Notes: generated from the letters alone by a model not told the origin. A stretch of DNA of 64,000 nucleotides from Ceratobasidium sp. AG-K (GCA_037039685.1 JAWNGF010000011.1:1-64000); one strand, 5' to 3'. Counted from the first letter of the stretch, positions 13,261 to 32,929 are shown. A program made the numbers and translations.

Positions 13261-13960
13261 TCATTCGATTTCCGGCGCATATAATGCGTACCTTAGAAGC
13301 AACACTACTGATTTCTCCCTTTGAATGCAAAAGCTGTGCAGCCGGATACAGGTAAGTATAATCTTATGCTCCAAGATTGCCTTGTCCTCCAGCCCAAATA
13401 ATCCATAAAGCACGACGGACCTGAGACGTACAAAGTGCATCATGACTATGATGCGGCCCCGAAAAAGTCAACCATTGAGTCCTTTGGTACCAAGTGGATC
13501 TCTGACCAGTCTTCATGCACATGCCCCCAAGAAGTCCATGGAACCAACTCAGAGCGAGGGTATCCGAGGTGCATGGATGCTGTCATTGTTATGCCAGAGG
13601 TCATCGAGATGACCGCGAATACAGTGAGACGGAAGTGTTGACCGGAGTTAAAAACCGGGCCAGTGTTCTGTGAGACTTGGGAAAGCTGAGCATTACGATG
13701 AACCCGCCGGTACAGCACGGCCCCTACAGAGGGGTTATGTTATATCCATATTCTAGGTGAGATCATACATATCCGGATAAACCAATACAACCAGAGTAAG
13801 CAAGACTGGAGGGATACTGACAACAGCAAGCTGGGGAGAGATGGGTGAATAGCCTGTTACGCACTGTCAGACAACAATGGAAACAACTGAGTGGGAGCAG
13901 CAACTTACCGGAAACACCTAAAATCCTAGAGGATCACAAAGAGTGAGGCTGAAATATTAC
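13261..13960 (-). pseudogene. STE3-type pheromone receptor, copy B (decayed)
   Basis: Homologous to exons 3-5 of copies A and C. Exon 5 is recognisable in two frames, 13718-13446 and 13443-13261. The first ends in VPKDSMVDFF at the start of TM7, where one base is missing relative to copy A and a TAG follows. The second resumes with YGLFGLEDKAI and ends at the same TGA position as copy A. The exon 3 remnant (about 13960-13905) carries an in-frame TGA. Exons 1 and 2 are absent, while the 5' flanking block is still found near 14330-14450. Copy B cannot encode a receptor. Confidence 0.85.
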
Positions 13961-14552
13961 ATCTATATAGAATACTTACAAGGTATAAATTTATCTCAAT
14001 GCTTCTGGGCTATGTTGCAACCCAAGAGTCATCAATAAGGATACTGTGAATATAAACCGCAAAAGGTTGGTCAATTTCTCCCCCACCGACCGACTCATGA
14101 ATGGAGATTGGTAAGGCAGAGCGATCCTCAGGTCCTCGTTCGGGATAGTGCCTCACATGTGGTGTGATGTTTGATATGATCGTCCTATTCTGTCCTTCTC
14201 TCTAATTAGTGTCATCTGATGGTGGTGGCAACTACTTTCTTCGAACCGTGGAAGTGAGAGTTCAGAAAGCACGGAAGGAAGAATATGAAGGAAATGCAAC
14301 ATTGGCTATAGGAGAATCCGCGAAACGCAATTTCTCCTGGGGAGCTGGCATTGCAATACGACAGGTCTTGGGAATACGGAACTGAAGGTTATATACATTA
14401 GATTGAATTGGATCTGTCGGGGAATGATGATATTCCTTGCAACCAACTACGGCCTTTGGACGGCCCGTCATTGTTATTTTATTTGGTTCGAGCCAGAAAT
14501 CTACTCCAGAAGCCGCTTATTGTGATTTGTCACGTCGTAGGTATTTTGATGC

Positions 14553-15882
14553 CTACAGTGGTACACGATTCGACGTATGCATTTCGGTGGCTGTGGTACC
14601 GCTCTCAGTCCCCGATCTAATGGCAGAACCTATGGTTGAATCGTGGGCTACTATTGTGCTGTCCACACTACAGGGAATGAAGGGAGTTAAGCGCCATTCG
14701 ATTACCGCCCAATGAGATGCGGACCTTAGGGGTAGTATTTCAGCGTTCGCGCTTTTAATACGAAAGACGTGCACCTGGACCCAGGTGAGTATGCTCTTAT
14801 ACCCCCTGATTGATTTGTCGTCCAACCCAAAGAATCCAAATAGCACTACGGACGTGAGTGGTACGGCGTACCAGATAACCATGTAGAGGGCCCAATATAC
14901 ATCAACCATCGAGTCCTTTGTGATCAATGGGATCTCGAGCCAGTCTTTGCGCCGATCCTCCCAAGGAATCCACGACTCCAAGTGAAAGCCTTCGTATCCA
15001 AGCTTCATCACTATCGCGATTATTACGCCAAGGGTCATTTCGATGATCGCCAATACAGCGAGACGAAATTGTTGACCAGAGTTAAAAACCGGCATGGTAT
15101 GATGCGCGGCTCGGGGCGACTGAGTGTTGCGATGAATCAACCAGCGCAGTGCGATCCCTACGCAGGGGTTACATCACATCATTATTCTAAATGAGAAAAC
15201 ACTCACCTGCGTACACAGATGAACTCAAAGTAAGCAAAACTGGAGGGATGTGGACGAGGATCAAGGCGGGGATACATGGGTGAACACTCTCGCACATGGT
15301 GTGAGCCAATAATGAAACTTCCGAGCGAGAGCAGCAACTTACTGCGGTACACCCGAAATCCTCGACGATCCTGAAACGCCTTGCCTGGACTATAACGTCT
15401 ATGTTCACTTAGTCAGCGGCTTCCACAGACCTGATATCGCGGAAAGCCGACATACGCAGAGCCATGAAGATAATCGGCAGCACCACACACATCCAAATCT
15501 CAAACCTCGCCCGCTGACGTCTGGCGTACGGGTTTGGAGGTTTGTAGTATGGAGAGGTGGCCTGTGCTAGGCGCCGACGGATACACAGGCCAGTAGCCGG
15601 AATTCCAATGTTGCCGCCAATATCGATTTTTGTGACTACATGCTGATCAGCTTGCAAGCAACTTGGGACGGGCTAGGGCATACCAATGTCGCACCAAACC
15701 CAATATCTCGGAGTAAGGTCACCACCCCAGATAATGGCGTTAGTTCCTCGAGTGATGTTACATGCAGCAAGCCAGAAGATGCTGGAAATTATGCATACAT
15801 TACGTGCCCTCCAGTGCCGCGGGAGGGGGACCAGCACGATCGCGGCACTAATGAAGCTGACGATGGGAAGCTGGACTATCAT
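14553..15882 (-). CDS. STE3: STE3-type pheromone receptor, copy C
   Basis: Exons: 15882-15684, 15635-15456, 15398-15343, 15288-15207 and 15157-14553. The introns are 48, 57, 54 and 49 nt with GTATG/GTAAGT/GTGAGT donors. The frame is continuous for 373 aa. The start ATG at 15882 directly precedes TM1 (LPIVSFISAAIVL). A TTG-started extension upstream is not needed. Seven hydrophobic segments fit a Ste3 receptor: TM1-2 in exon 1, TM3 across exons 1-2, TM4 in exon 2, TM5 in exons 4-5, TM6-7 in exon 5. It has the complete WLAACNITRGTNAIIWGG segment that copy A has partly lost. At the position where A and B both have TGA, this copy has TGG, which adds 47 hydrophilic residues, ending at TAA near 14553. 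Which pheromone it binds cannot be read from the sequence. Confidence 0.88.
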
Positions 15883-16103
15883 GACACGGGGGTCTCGGAG
15901 CGAGGATCGCTGCCAGAGGTCAAGGGGTCCTCGAGGTGATATAAGAGAATGCAATCAAAGACAAACCGAGGAACAAAAGGTCTCGGGATCAAATAAGTTT
16001 GATGCTATTGAAAGGTCTGAATCCGTACTTGGGAAAACGTTCGATGTGTAGTGTTATGTTTGGGCATGTGTGTGAAATTGCCTCAGTGGCAACAATTCTT
16101 CAT

Positions 16104-16330
16104 CGTCAGCAAAACTCAAGAATCTCGTGTGGTCTCGGGATCAATGGGAGGTGCTCTTCGAGCTCGTGGCGGCTCCTAAGCGCTCCTGAGGGCTCGCGAG
16201 CAATCAAGAGCGAAATGCGCGCATATCTCGCGGGGGCTCACGAGACATCACGAGCGCTTGGGAGCCAGGCGAGCACCTCCCCTGAATCCCGAGACCCCAC
16301 GAGACGAACGAGATTTTTGGCTTTTTGTAG
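16104..16330. mobile_element. inverted-repeat (MITE-like) insertion upstream of receptor C
   Basis: About 225 bp with two long imperfect inverted arms, about 16121-16200 and 16230-16316. They share blocks such as GGTCTCGGGAT, GGAGGTGCTC and AAGCGCTC in opposite orientation. Unit A, which is collinear on both sides (AACAATTCTTCA, then GACACTTT), lacks it at the matching place near 12853. It is therefore an insertion after duplication. No coding capacity. I could not fix the target-site duplication. Confidence 0.7.
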
Positions 16331-16370
16331 AGATGACACTTTGGAACCTGGGCTCGGTACGGGAGGAATA

Positions 16371-16516
16371 CTGTACAGTACACTTCCGCGATATGCTCGT
16401 TGACAGCCTCCAAATTGGTAGCACTTTTGAATTTGTCACTGGGGTTTTGTATTAAAATCTCGAGAAGACACGCATATCGCGAGAGTGCATATCACGGAAC
16501 TGTACTGCATGCGAGA
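16371..16516. mobile_element. second small inverted-repeat insertion upstream of receptor C
   Basis: About 145 bp with arms of about 27 bp: 16371-16398 (GTACAGTACACTTCCGCGAT core) and 16486-16511 in opposite orientation (ATCACGGAACTGTACTG core). The matching stretch of unit A (near 12900) has no such arms. Non-coding. Confidence 0.55.
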
Positions 16517-16678
16517 AGTCCTGTGTCAGTTTTGGTGAGGATTCCCAAAAAACCCGTTGCATTTTCTCTTGGTAAGCTAGTGTGGTACAGCAATATGGTT
16601 GTTAAAGACGGTATTGAAGCTTATATATACACCTCATGAAACTTGATCTGTCGCAAAACTATGATCGCCCGCGACCGA

Positions 16679-22860
<6,182 letters not shown>

Positions 22861-25274
22861 GTCCGAGGGCGATGGCGTGTTCACACCTCCACCTGCGACT
22901 TTTAAATGGCGTTGTTGCTGACTGAGGCTCGGGCGGGTTGTTTGTCAGCGGGGTAAGTGGAGGTCACGTGGGACAGGGCTCATTTGCGACTATACCAAAA
23001 GAGTAATTGCGAGATGCATCGAAACACAAAAGATCGATACCAACTGTACGATATTACACTTACGCACTCCTCTACCAGAATTCCACGTGTTTGAGTGAGT
23101 GAAAAACGGATTTTTTCTCGTGTTTGTTTTGAGAAAGGAAACCACGACATTACGCAAACCTCGCCCAAGTGGTAACCATTTTGGGAACTAGTATACGAGG
23201 TAAGCATGTTGGCTCAGTTGACAGCTCAGACACAACGGGAGGACGAATGTAACTTACTCGCTACCCCTGGTTCCCCACGCATTACGCAATCACCGGCCAC
23301 CGGCAAATCCGATGACTCCCACAAGAGAAAACCGAGCAGGAAAACCAGAGCAACTTGGAGTGAAGGCTTACTTATTGGTCTCTGCGATCGCCATGAAATA
23401 GGATATGCGCTTCCCGTATGCTGGACTCATCCAAATTCTCCGCAATCTTTGCCGATCCTAGCTATTCAATCCCGGTATGTGGGTTTTGCGGCGAGGCACG
23501 GAAACGGTGCCGTATATCTTTCTCAAATTGTAACCCACTATCCCTCCTCCCAGCATTGCACTGTAACGCCGCTCGGCTGTCAGCACCACACCCCAAAGCA
23601 GAATATGTACTGAAACCCAGCGGGGCGAGTTCTTCAGGCCCATGTCCTTCCTTATCCGGTACGAAACCTCAGGGGCCTTTATGGCCTTTTGGGAGCTCCA
23701 TCCCATCTGTCGTCACTGTCGATAGAACTGGACACCCACTCGCGAGCCTTCTCGTGGCTCCGCACCCTGTCCCACCGCCCGTCGGTCTCGCTCGCGGCTC
23801 CTCCGGTCATGCCGGCGCCTGGCGGCACGTCGAAAAACAACAATACATACACACGTCCGAAGCGGAGTCCGCAGGACGATGTCTATGGTCCAGTTTAACC
23901 CCTCTTAACTTATCTCGTTTAATCCCCGTTTACCAATGCTAGGTATATGCGCTTGTATTGTGGCATGCGTACCGCAATGTGCCACCAGTAACCCTGTATG
24001 TAGCTTAAATCAATGCATAAAGGCATTTTCAACCTCACATATCAACGGTGTACTCGGAATAGAATGTGTTGCAGTTCAGTAAATTCTCACACCCGCACAG
24101 ATTATTATTATTTGTCTCTCGAATGCATTTCTGCTGCAGGTATCATAGGTGGGGTGTACTATTACAGATAGAGCTAAATCTACCATTTCTCCACCGAGTG
24201 ATAAGCGATCACCGTGGACCCTCCACTTCCTGACAATCCGGAAGAAGGAAATTCGCGGCTGACTTAGGAGCGTCTGGGGGTAAGGTCCGGTCTGGTACTA
24301 GGACGGCAATAGGAACTATAGATCCGGACTGTCCGGACTTTTGTTCCTTAGAGAGATTTGCCGACTCCTTGGATTATCCTCAGGTCACTCTCTGATAAGT
24401 GTACAACTTGATGGTTCGAAAGAAAAGTCCGAAGAGGCAGTAGGAAAGCACGTCGCAGGCCAAGTCCAGGGGTAAGGCGCGGATTGGCCGGGAGGCTGTC
24501 GCGGATCGTCTGGGGGGCAGCGAATACACATATATAAACCTACACAGAAGTGAAAAAAGCTAGAATTGAAGGGAATTCACCGTGCACGCGATAAAAGCCT
24601 GAGAAATTGGAACTCACTGAAAAGCGAATAGGAAATGAAATGAGCTTGAGGACGAAGCGGTCGAGGGGCTGAAAGCTGGGCCGGTTGAGCTATTAGGGGC
24701 GGACAACTTGGTTTCTCGCGCCAAGTCAAAGTCATCATTATGACTTATAAGAAAGAGCGCTGGGCATTTACCGGGTTGGTTTGATGACCGACTCGACGAG
24801 CTCCTCCTCAGCCACGTGAGTCGTCGCTAGGGCGGATGTGTTGGCCTTGGCTTTCCTGCGTCGTTTTGTCAGCGGGGCGTCGGAGGTCGATTAGACGTGG
24901 AGCTGGGCGGCCTTTGTCGCTGCTCGCTGTTGCGCCGGGGTCAGCTTTCTGAATGGGCTCCGCAACTTGAGCGACATATTCGACGCCCCAAGAATCTTGC
25001 TGCATGAGTTTATGATGCGATCGGTGCTCAGTAAGTGAATCGACGAGGAAAGTGAAGCAAGCTGCGAAATTTATCGCGATTGAGTCGAACTTACTCCCGG
25101 GGCCTTGTGCGCAATCCGCACGCAGGAACGCGCGAGTGGACTCTGCCTGGACTTGACGTAACCTCAGAACCAGACAGCCGGTTCGTTCAGAGTCACATAA
25201 CAGTATGATCTCAAAATGATTAATGGATTCATCGCCAAAGTCTAAATGTACATGCACTATACAACCCATTACTT
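22861..25274. other. intergenic region between the ABC transporter and ALG5
   Basis: About 2.4 kb. Open frames at 23206-23613, 23418-23942 and 23458-23706 overlap one another on both strands and match nothing I know. An ATG-started minus frame at 25269-24808 begins only 5 bp after the ALG5 stop. It is discussed among the rejected items. A second minus frame around 24990-24780 reads SPFRKLTPAQQRAATKAA and a basic stretch, which looks protein-like, but I could not build a gene. Confidence 0.45.
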
Positions 25275-26626
25275 TTATGCAAGCTTCCCAGTTCGTCGGC
25301 GCGCTTTTCCATTCGGGACAGCCGAGGACTTAGCGGTCACGTGCCCGTTTCCTAGGCTGCCACTGGCTTTTGATGGCTCTGGCTCCTCGGCGGGAATAAC
25401 CTTCCATCGACCAAAGACATAGTTTGCGCGAAGTACGAGGAGGTCGCGCAACATCTCGAGAGAGTCCCATATGATGTTTATTTTAGATCCTAATGTGACG
25501 TGAGATCTCGAACCTCGACTGTACTAGATTGGTACTTACCTGGTACTTCGTGCCAGCCGACCGCGACCTCGTCGGTTCTCATCCCGCACATCAACGCAAC
25601 AACCAGAAGCTCGACGTCAAAAATCCAATGGGGAATGTGCAAGGTTTGGAATAAAGTGTGCGCGGCGGGTCGAGTGAAAAGCTTGAACCCACACTGCGTA
25701 TCCCGAATATGCGAGACCCCGAGGAACTTGAGGATCGTATGAAGGCTGTACATGAGAGCATTTCGGATAAAGGAACGCTGCAGGGAGGGGTCAACGGGGG
25801 CTTCATCGGCGTCTGAAATTGGGCGCACCTTGACAACAGCGTCCGTTCCGACGAGATGAGCTCGACTTCCGCAAACTACGTCGGCTCCAGCATCCATCGC
25901 GGCCCACAATTGATCCAGATCAGAGAACTTGGAAGCCCCATCCGCGTCAACCATGAGCATCCGTTCGCCGCGAGCGTGAAGCATGCCATGCCTAACCGCA
26001 GCTCCTTTCCCGCTATTTTTCGGCAACTTGACGACGCGGATAGATACATTGACTGGGGACTTGGGATCTTCGGGTACGGGGAATTTCAAAGCAACGTCCG
26101 TAGTGTCATCTTTGCTTCCATCATCAACGATAAGGAACTCGACGGTTTTCCATAGCTTGTTGCCGAGTACGTGGTTAAGCGCTTCGGTTAACATGGGCGG
26201 AAGGCGTTTGGATTCGTTGTAGGCAGGAACAATAACCGATAGGTCACATTCGGCCGGAGCACTGGATGATGGGAGAGAGTAGGGGACGGTGGGTTCATTG
26301 TTCGAGCGGTATTGGAATGCCTCGGGTCCGGGAGTAGGTATCGAAGGAGAGAGCAAGACCAGCAGGATATAGATCTACGAATCAAGTAGTTAGTCAATAG
26401 CTCCCACAAGAGGCGAGGTTTGAGGATGGATGATTCAGGCAGAAGCGACGAGCGCTCTGGCGCTGGTATTTTCGTCGTCGTTTGGCGAAGCAATGCAACC
26501 CAAACTCGAAGAACAAGGATGATAGCGGTGTCATCTTGATCGTGGAGACAATGGGGAATACTCGGAGGACACACTTACCAGACCAAGTAACAGCGCAGTT
26601 GCGCCGAGTGCGAATGCAAGAAACAT
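25275..26626 (-). CDS. ALG5: dolichyl-phosphate beta-glucosyltransferase
   Basis: Makes dolichyl-phosphate-glucose from UDP-glucose at the ER membrane, the donor for glucosylating the N-glycan precursor. Exons: 26626-26579, 26374-25540 and 25489-25275. Introns of 204 and 50 nt give 365 aa in a single frame. The first exon and the start of the second form one N-terminal membrane anchor (MFLAFALGATALLLGL then IYILLVLL). The GT2 fold follows: SVIVPAYNES, LIVDDGSKDDT (about residues 96-106), NSGKGAAVRHGM, MVDADGASKF with the metal-binding DxD-like Asp, CGSRAH, DTQCGFKLF and WIFDVELLV. The C-terminus after the last intron (GSKINIIWDSLEMLRDLL) is the usual family end. The open frame starting at 26356 uses TTG and lacks the anchor. 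The real start is the ATG at 26626. Confidence 0.95.
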
Positions 26627-27304
26627 TGTGAGATGTCCAGTAACAAAGAAAGTGTTGAGCAGGGGGCTCTATAACGTGGTCGAGTTCCGCAGTTCACGAC
26701 ATAAGCTGTTCAGACGGACTGCCCCGCAGTTGTTATTTCAATGGCGACGCTAGGCGACGTGGCCGATGGGATAACACCCTGCCGTGGCACGTGACTCCCT
26801 GACAGCCTCTCACGTGGCAGTGTGCCAATGATTTTCCTTTTCCTGCTTCATCGCCGACGGTCCGCCATAGCTTCGTCGTATACCCCAAGCTTCTTTTTCT
26901 TAGATGCGACTCAATCAATATTCTATAATGTATATTTTCCCTGAGGGAGCTATAAAATTCTGCCTTGACCCGATCTATCCGCTGCATTTTCTGCTCGGCA
27001 AGCTCCAGCCCTAACTCGCGACGGTATACCCGGGCCTAGCCATTCTCTAAACCAATTCACTTTCACTCCGATAAATTCAATCAACCGTACCCCTGTCTTC
27101 GCAGTCTAACACAACCCGATTGCGCTCAATCGAGATCGCCGATTCGACCCAATCGGCGCTAAGACAAAATCCGATGTGGTGTCCAAGTGCATTCGTGAGA
27201 TGTGGCGAACCTCGTGCCACGCGCTTTCTCTCGCCGTCGATGATCGTCATCGTCCGAGTCATATAAACCGCCGCAGCACCCTCGACCTCTTGACAAGAAC
27301 CATC
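26627..27304. other. intergenic, ALG5 upstream region
   Basis: 678 bp without a supportable gene. It should contain the ALG5 promoter (minus) and that of the small gene beginning at 27305 (plus). No clear regulatory site recognised. Confidence 0.4.
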
Positions 27305-27744
27305 ATGGGCCGCCCTACACACTCTATCGTACTTGCTCCCCCAGCGCGCAGCATTGAAAACATGATCGTACGTCCAATCGCATTCGTTCTATTACAACGC
27401 TCATCTAATTTCCAGATTGCCTACTTGATGAACACCGAGCGTGATCCCATCCCTCCTGATCGCCCTGTCCATGCGCTTTAAGAGGCTTCTTCCACGCTAG
27501 AGTTACCGCTGGTGCAGGCAACAATGATAGCGTGGTCGACGATATCACCGCCTCTCTTATTGGGAGGATTGTTCGTGGCGATCCCCTCATCGCGAATAGC
27601 CCTCCCAATAATGGTCACGAAGTTATCGTCGACCACGATGTCATTGTTACCTGCCGGTGCGATGTCACTCTGGCCTTCACATTGGCTGCTAAAGCAGTTT
27701 CCAAACGTGAGTTAGTCATGAGCGTTGAATTTCGGAGATGCTAA
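27305..27744 (+). CDS. small uncharacterised protein, frame uncertain
   Basis: ATG at 27305 gives MGRPTHSIVLAPPARSIENM up to a GTACGT donor at 27368. A CAG acceptor before 27415 leads to IAYLMNTERDPIPPDRPVHAL and a stop at 27479. A second good-looking frame, 27489-27744, reads VTAGAGNNDSVVDD, IGRIVRGDPLIANSPPNN and VIVDHDVIVTC. The two parts look like one protein whose frame is broken by about 20 bp around 27475-27495 (VHA occurs near one side and HAR near the other). I find no GT-AG intron that joins them. Either this is a frameshifted pseudogene, an undetected splice, or two unrelated frames. No known domain. The second part lies in a long palindrome, so a similar peptide is encoded on the minus strand. 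Confidence 0.3.
27500..27668. repeat. imperfect palindrome of about 165 bp
   Basis: Left arm from about 27506 (GCAACAATGATAGCGTGGTC...) pairs with right arm to about 27662 (GACCACGATGTCATTGTTAC in plus orientation). Inner blocks TTATTGGGAGG and CCTCCCAATAA also pair, and the centre is near 27585. Differences are spread along the arms. Confidence 0.7.
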
Positions 27745-29632
27745 TTCGATGATCCTAGGAATAAATGAATAAACTGAAGTCGATAAATGGTGTTCGGGCG
27801 TGTTGTCATCGTGATCTACTGTATATGTCTTTGAACTCGTATGCATTTCCAAGTCGATGTGGGCCGTGTTGGGTTTGCGACCCGTCCAATAGTGAAGAGC
27901 AAGTGTTTCATGATCGGGGACCCGCGTCGATCGTTCTCGCAGATTCTGGGACAGTAGGCAAATTCTGAACCCTGATGACCAAGCAAGTGCATACATTGGA
28001 CACTCTCGACGCTAATCATTCAACTACCAAATGCGACTGGTGATAGCTCGAACGATCGCGACAATTAAAGCCCTCTACCTGAGACTTTATTGATCTCGGA
28101 CGCCGACTATCATGGACAAAAACCGCCCGTGCTGATGAACACTTGGGAGCACGATTCCAAGGGTGTGTGAGTTTTTGTCGAATCCGGTTCCGGTCGGGAG
28201 GCCCCTCTTGCCGGGGCTCGTCATCATCGGAACCTGGTATGGGTTTCATTAATGAGCCAATATGACCATGGGAAAAACCGCCTACTATGCCAGACGTTCG
28301 AGCATGTGGAACGGCCTCGGTTCCGGCCGTTCCACGCCTAAATGATGGGACCGACATGTTGTCTAACATTGCTGTTAGCAAACGCGCGTCATATAGCAAT
28401 CGACTATTGAGCCGACTTAATGTATGATCATGGGACTAGAACTCTCGGTCCGCCTGATAGCCTCCAGGAGCATGCATGGCGTCGCGTGATCGTGTTATAA
28501 GATCGTGAAGACCCGCCAAATTTCCTCCACTCAATCCAGGAAACAAGGGATGAAGAGAGTTGAGGAGGGACGATTACTCGTTGACCAGGAAATTCTCCAC
28601 GTCGCCGCAGGGGACAAGGGCGAGCTGGCGAAATGCTTGGACGCCCTGGATACTTATAATCTGTTGAGCTCATTCGCCCTCCATTTCCACACCTCAGGAA
28701 GCAGTCAACTCTATTGCGCCTCAAACGCCGCCAGTCGGAATTGTCTAACGAGCACCCTTTTCGGATTATGAGCACTCAGAAATGATTGTGGAGATCTCCG
28801 ATTGACGCGAATGTATGAAATGGGAGAGATGAATTCCTATCGGCGGGTATCTTGAGGTTCTCAAGGGTCGAGCAACGGTTCGCGCACTCAATCAATCGTA
28901 ACTGTGACAAAGGTGAGATTTGTGGCCCATCTCAACCTGATTGGCCGTCGACCCGCACCGGCCGGCAAACGTCAATTCGGCATGCCGAGCCAGGGTCTGC
29001 CAGTTACCTTCCTTGCCTTGGTGATAATATGATGAGATTTGTGACTGTTGATAGATCGCGCAATGTTATATAATAGGGATATTTCAGCGATCATAGTCTT
29101 CTATATAATACACAACGAATTCTACCACCTCGTGGAAAAGAGATCTGGCGCGTTTTTAAATGGCTCCTTGGTCTTGCGACTTCCTAAATTCGAAGCGCAC
29201 CCGCAGATGGGATGCAGCCATACCTCTGGCGAGCGTTAGCATTGGCTAGTGAATTGGATGCGCCAATCCTCTACACAAAGATGAGACGAGTTATGTCTCC
29301 GATGCTTATGCCGAACCATTTCGCTTCGCGCCATTTGCATAGAACCGTTTGAGCTTCTGGGCCAAGGCCCGTCGCTGATTGGCACAGCATATATCGCGAT
29401 GCAAACGAGGAAAGCTCGAAGCCGAAAAGGTTCGTCGGCTCGAGGAACTTCGTAATTCTCCAATAGTAATACTATTCACGGATGACCCTTGTTACCCGCC
29501 TTTATATCCAATCTACGATTCGAAGAGACGGCTAGTGTAGTATTTAAGAGCACTCTGAAGTGCCGTTAATAGTATCATCCCACTCAACTCCCTACAGATC
29601 TACTGCGTGTTACTCTACTCCACTGAATCCAA
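27745..29632. other. intergenic region with a few hairpins
   Basis: About 1.9 kb with no recognised gene. It contains a perfect 11-bp-stem hairpin at 28306-28335 and a weaker GC-rich hairpin around 28185-28235. The final part upstream of 29633 should hold the promoter of the flavin oxidoreductase. A TATTTAA box lies near 29541. Confidence 0.4.
28306..28335. repeat. 11-bp perfect inverted repeat (hairpin)
   Basis: GTGGAACGGCC (28306-28316), 8-base loop, GGCCGTTCCAC (28325-28335). No T-tract follows that would suggest a Pol III terminator. Confidence 0.8.
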
Positions 29633-31336
<1,704 letters not shown>

Positions 31337-31860
31337 GCTTAGAGGGTCAAGTGATTCAGGTTTATCATAAATACGGCTGTTGATTTCTCTTGGGTTTTAT
31401 TATAAATAACGAAGTCAAAATATGGTCGCAGCGCGACGTCGATGATTCAGAGCAATCAAAGCCCTATTCTCCCACTTATCTCACTGTGGGGTCTCAGGTT
31501 ACTGAAAACATTAGCAAACGCGCTGAATCAAAAATGGCCGCTTTCAGTGATGAATTATATCATTTTTCAGTCGCCTTGCGCATGGTTCACAGTCTTCAAT
31601 ACCATAAAAGGGAAATTTGAATAGGTTGTGGAGCTCATTTGCCCCCCAGTCACTCCTAAAGATAATCTTCAGCGCATCAGTCACTGAAAGCGGACACGTC
31701 TAGCGCCTTAAGTCATGAGTTCTCAGTGCCGATACGACTAGAATTCAGCGCAATTAGGCTTCACAGTGTCTGCCGTTCGCTAAGGCAAACGCCCACCCAA
31801 TCAAAACATCAGCCAAGTAATTGAGCCAAAAACAGTCAGACTAACCAGATTCCTCGATGC

Positions 31861-32929
31861 GCAGTTCGCCTTGAATCTTGGTCAACAGTTTCGTCAACGA
31901 TTTTGCGACATGGCTATCCCCCAGCACGTTCAACGAAGCAGATATACGCCCTCTATCCAGATGCTATATAGCAACCTACAGGAGGTCGATGGCATTTTGC
32001 AAGAACTCAAGCAACATTGCTTCGCGCTTTGGCAATTCCTTGCAGTGTTGGGCTACCATTGTAGCGGCTTCCAGGAAAGGAACAAAGCTACTGTAGCGGA
32101 CGGAGCTCAATTGGTTTGATAGTTAGCTTGGGGTCTCGACCCGCAGCCAAACGCGTGATTTGGCAAGTTGCTTCGATCATTATTTCGGAGTATTGCTCGT
32201 TTAACCTCGCTTCCACAAGTGCGGTAAAGCTGGTGGCCGAGTCGGTGAAACGGTGTAAATATTGAACACCAGGAACCACGTTATCATGTGAATTAGCCAC
32301 AAAATCACCGTCAGCACGATCTTTTCTCATGGTGACACCATCGCCTGGAGGAGTCGCTGCGCATCTTCTGTAGGGGTTTCCGCAGACTTGATCAATCTCG
32401 GCAAGGGTGGAAAGCAGGGTCGAGAAAACGTTGTGTCACATAAACAGTGGCGAGCGTTATTGAACGAGATCCGAGATAGGTTGACTACTTGGAATATGAG
32501 CCACCGCTCTGATGACATAGCAGAGAAGACAGAGTCGTTGGAGCCCATAGGTTCTAGGAGCGGTATCAGGCAAACGTTAGAATGGTCGAGAGCCAGACAC
32601 ACTGCCTCATCAAAAGTGAAATTTTCCAAAGAGTAAGTAGCTATCAAGTCCAGTGCGTTAGCGGATATATGCGCATATTCTGGGTATAGCGCGACTTGGG
32701 CCCTAAGGTAAGAAATAAGCAGAAACATGTGTCTAGAGGCCGCATATCTGGCTGAGTTCATGTCGTTTAAAGTGTCTTTAAGCCAGGTTGTAGAGCCGAA
32801 TTCATCTAACAGGCTATCGTAGTCCAATGCGAGTCTTTGCCGTAGAATAACTGGTACCAATGTTGAAAACACTCGCACTGTGGCAATACGAGTGTGAGAC
32901 TCCGATTCCTCCCGTCCTTCTGGGCTCAT
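31861..32929 (-). CDS. hypothetical protein, possibly helical repeat type
   Basis: The core open frame 32929-32327 encodes about 200 aa of Leu/Ala-rich helical sequence (LRAQVALYPEYAHISANAL, FTFDEAVCLALDHSN) with no catalytic motif I know. Downstream protein-like segments at 32330-32150 and 32095-31861 (SSFVPFLEAATMVAQHC, HVAKSLTKLLTKIQGEL) can be joined by small introns, one with a GTAGGT donor near 31985. Upstream, 33400-33121 is also open and protein-like. Start, end and exact splicing are unresolved, and in-frame stops in some joins leave open that this is a decaying gene. It may belong to a large lineage-specific paralogue family. Confidence 0.35.

Noticed and set aside
15684..15954. N-terminal extension of receptor C beginning at 15954
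   Set aside because: The first codon is TTG. The ATG at 15882 directly before TM1 fits the family and matches copy A.
24808..25269. ATG-started 153-codon minus frame next to ALG5
   Set aside because: It starts 5 bp after the ALG5 stop on the same strand, has no recognised domain, and a competing frame within it looks equally protein-like. More likely ALG5 3' UTR and chance, though a small gene in this region cannot be excluded.
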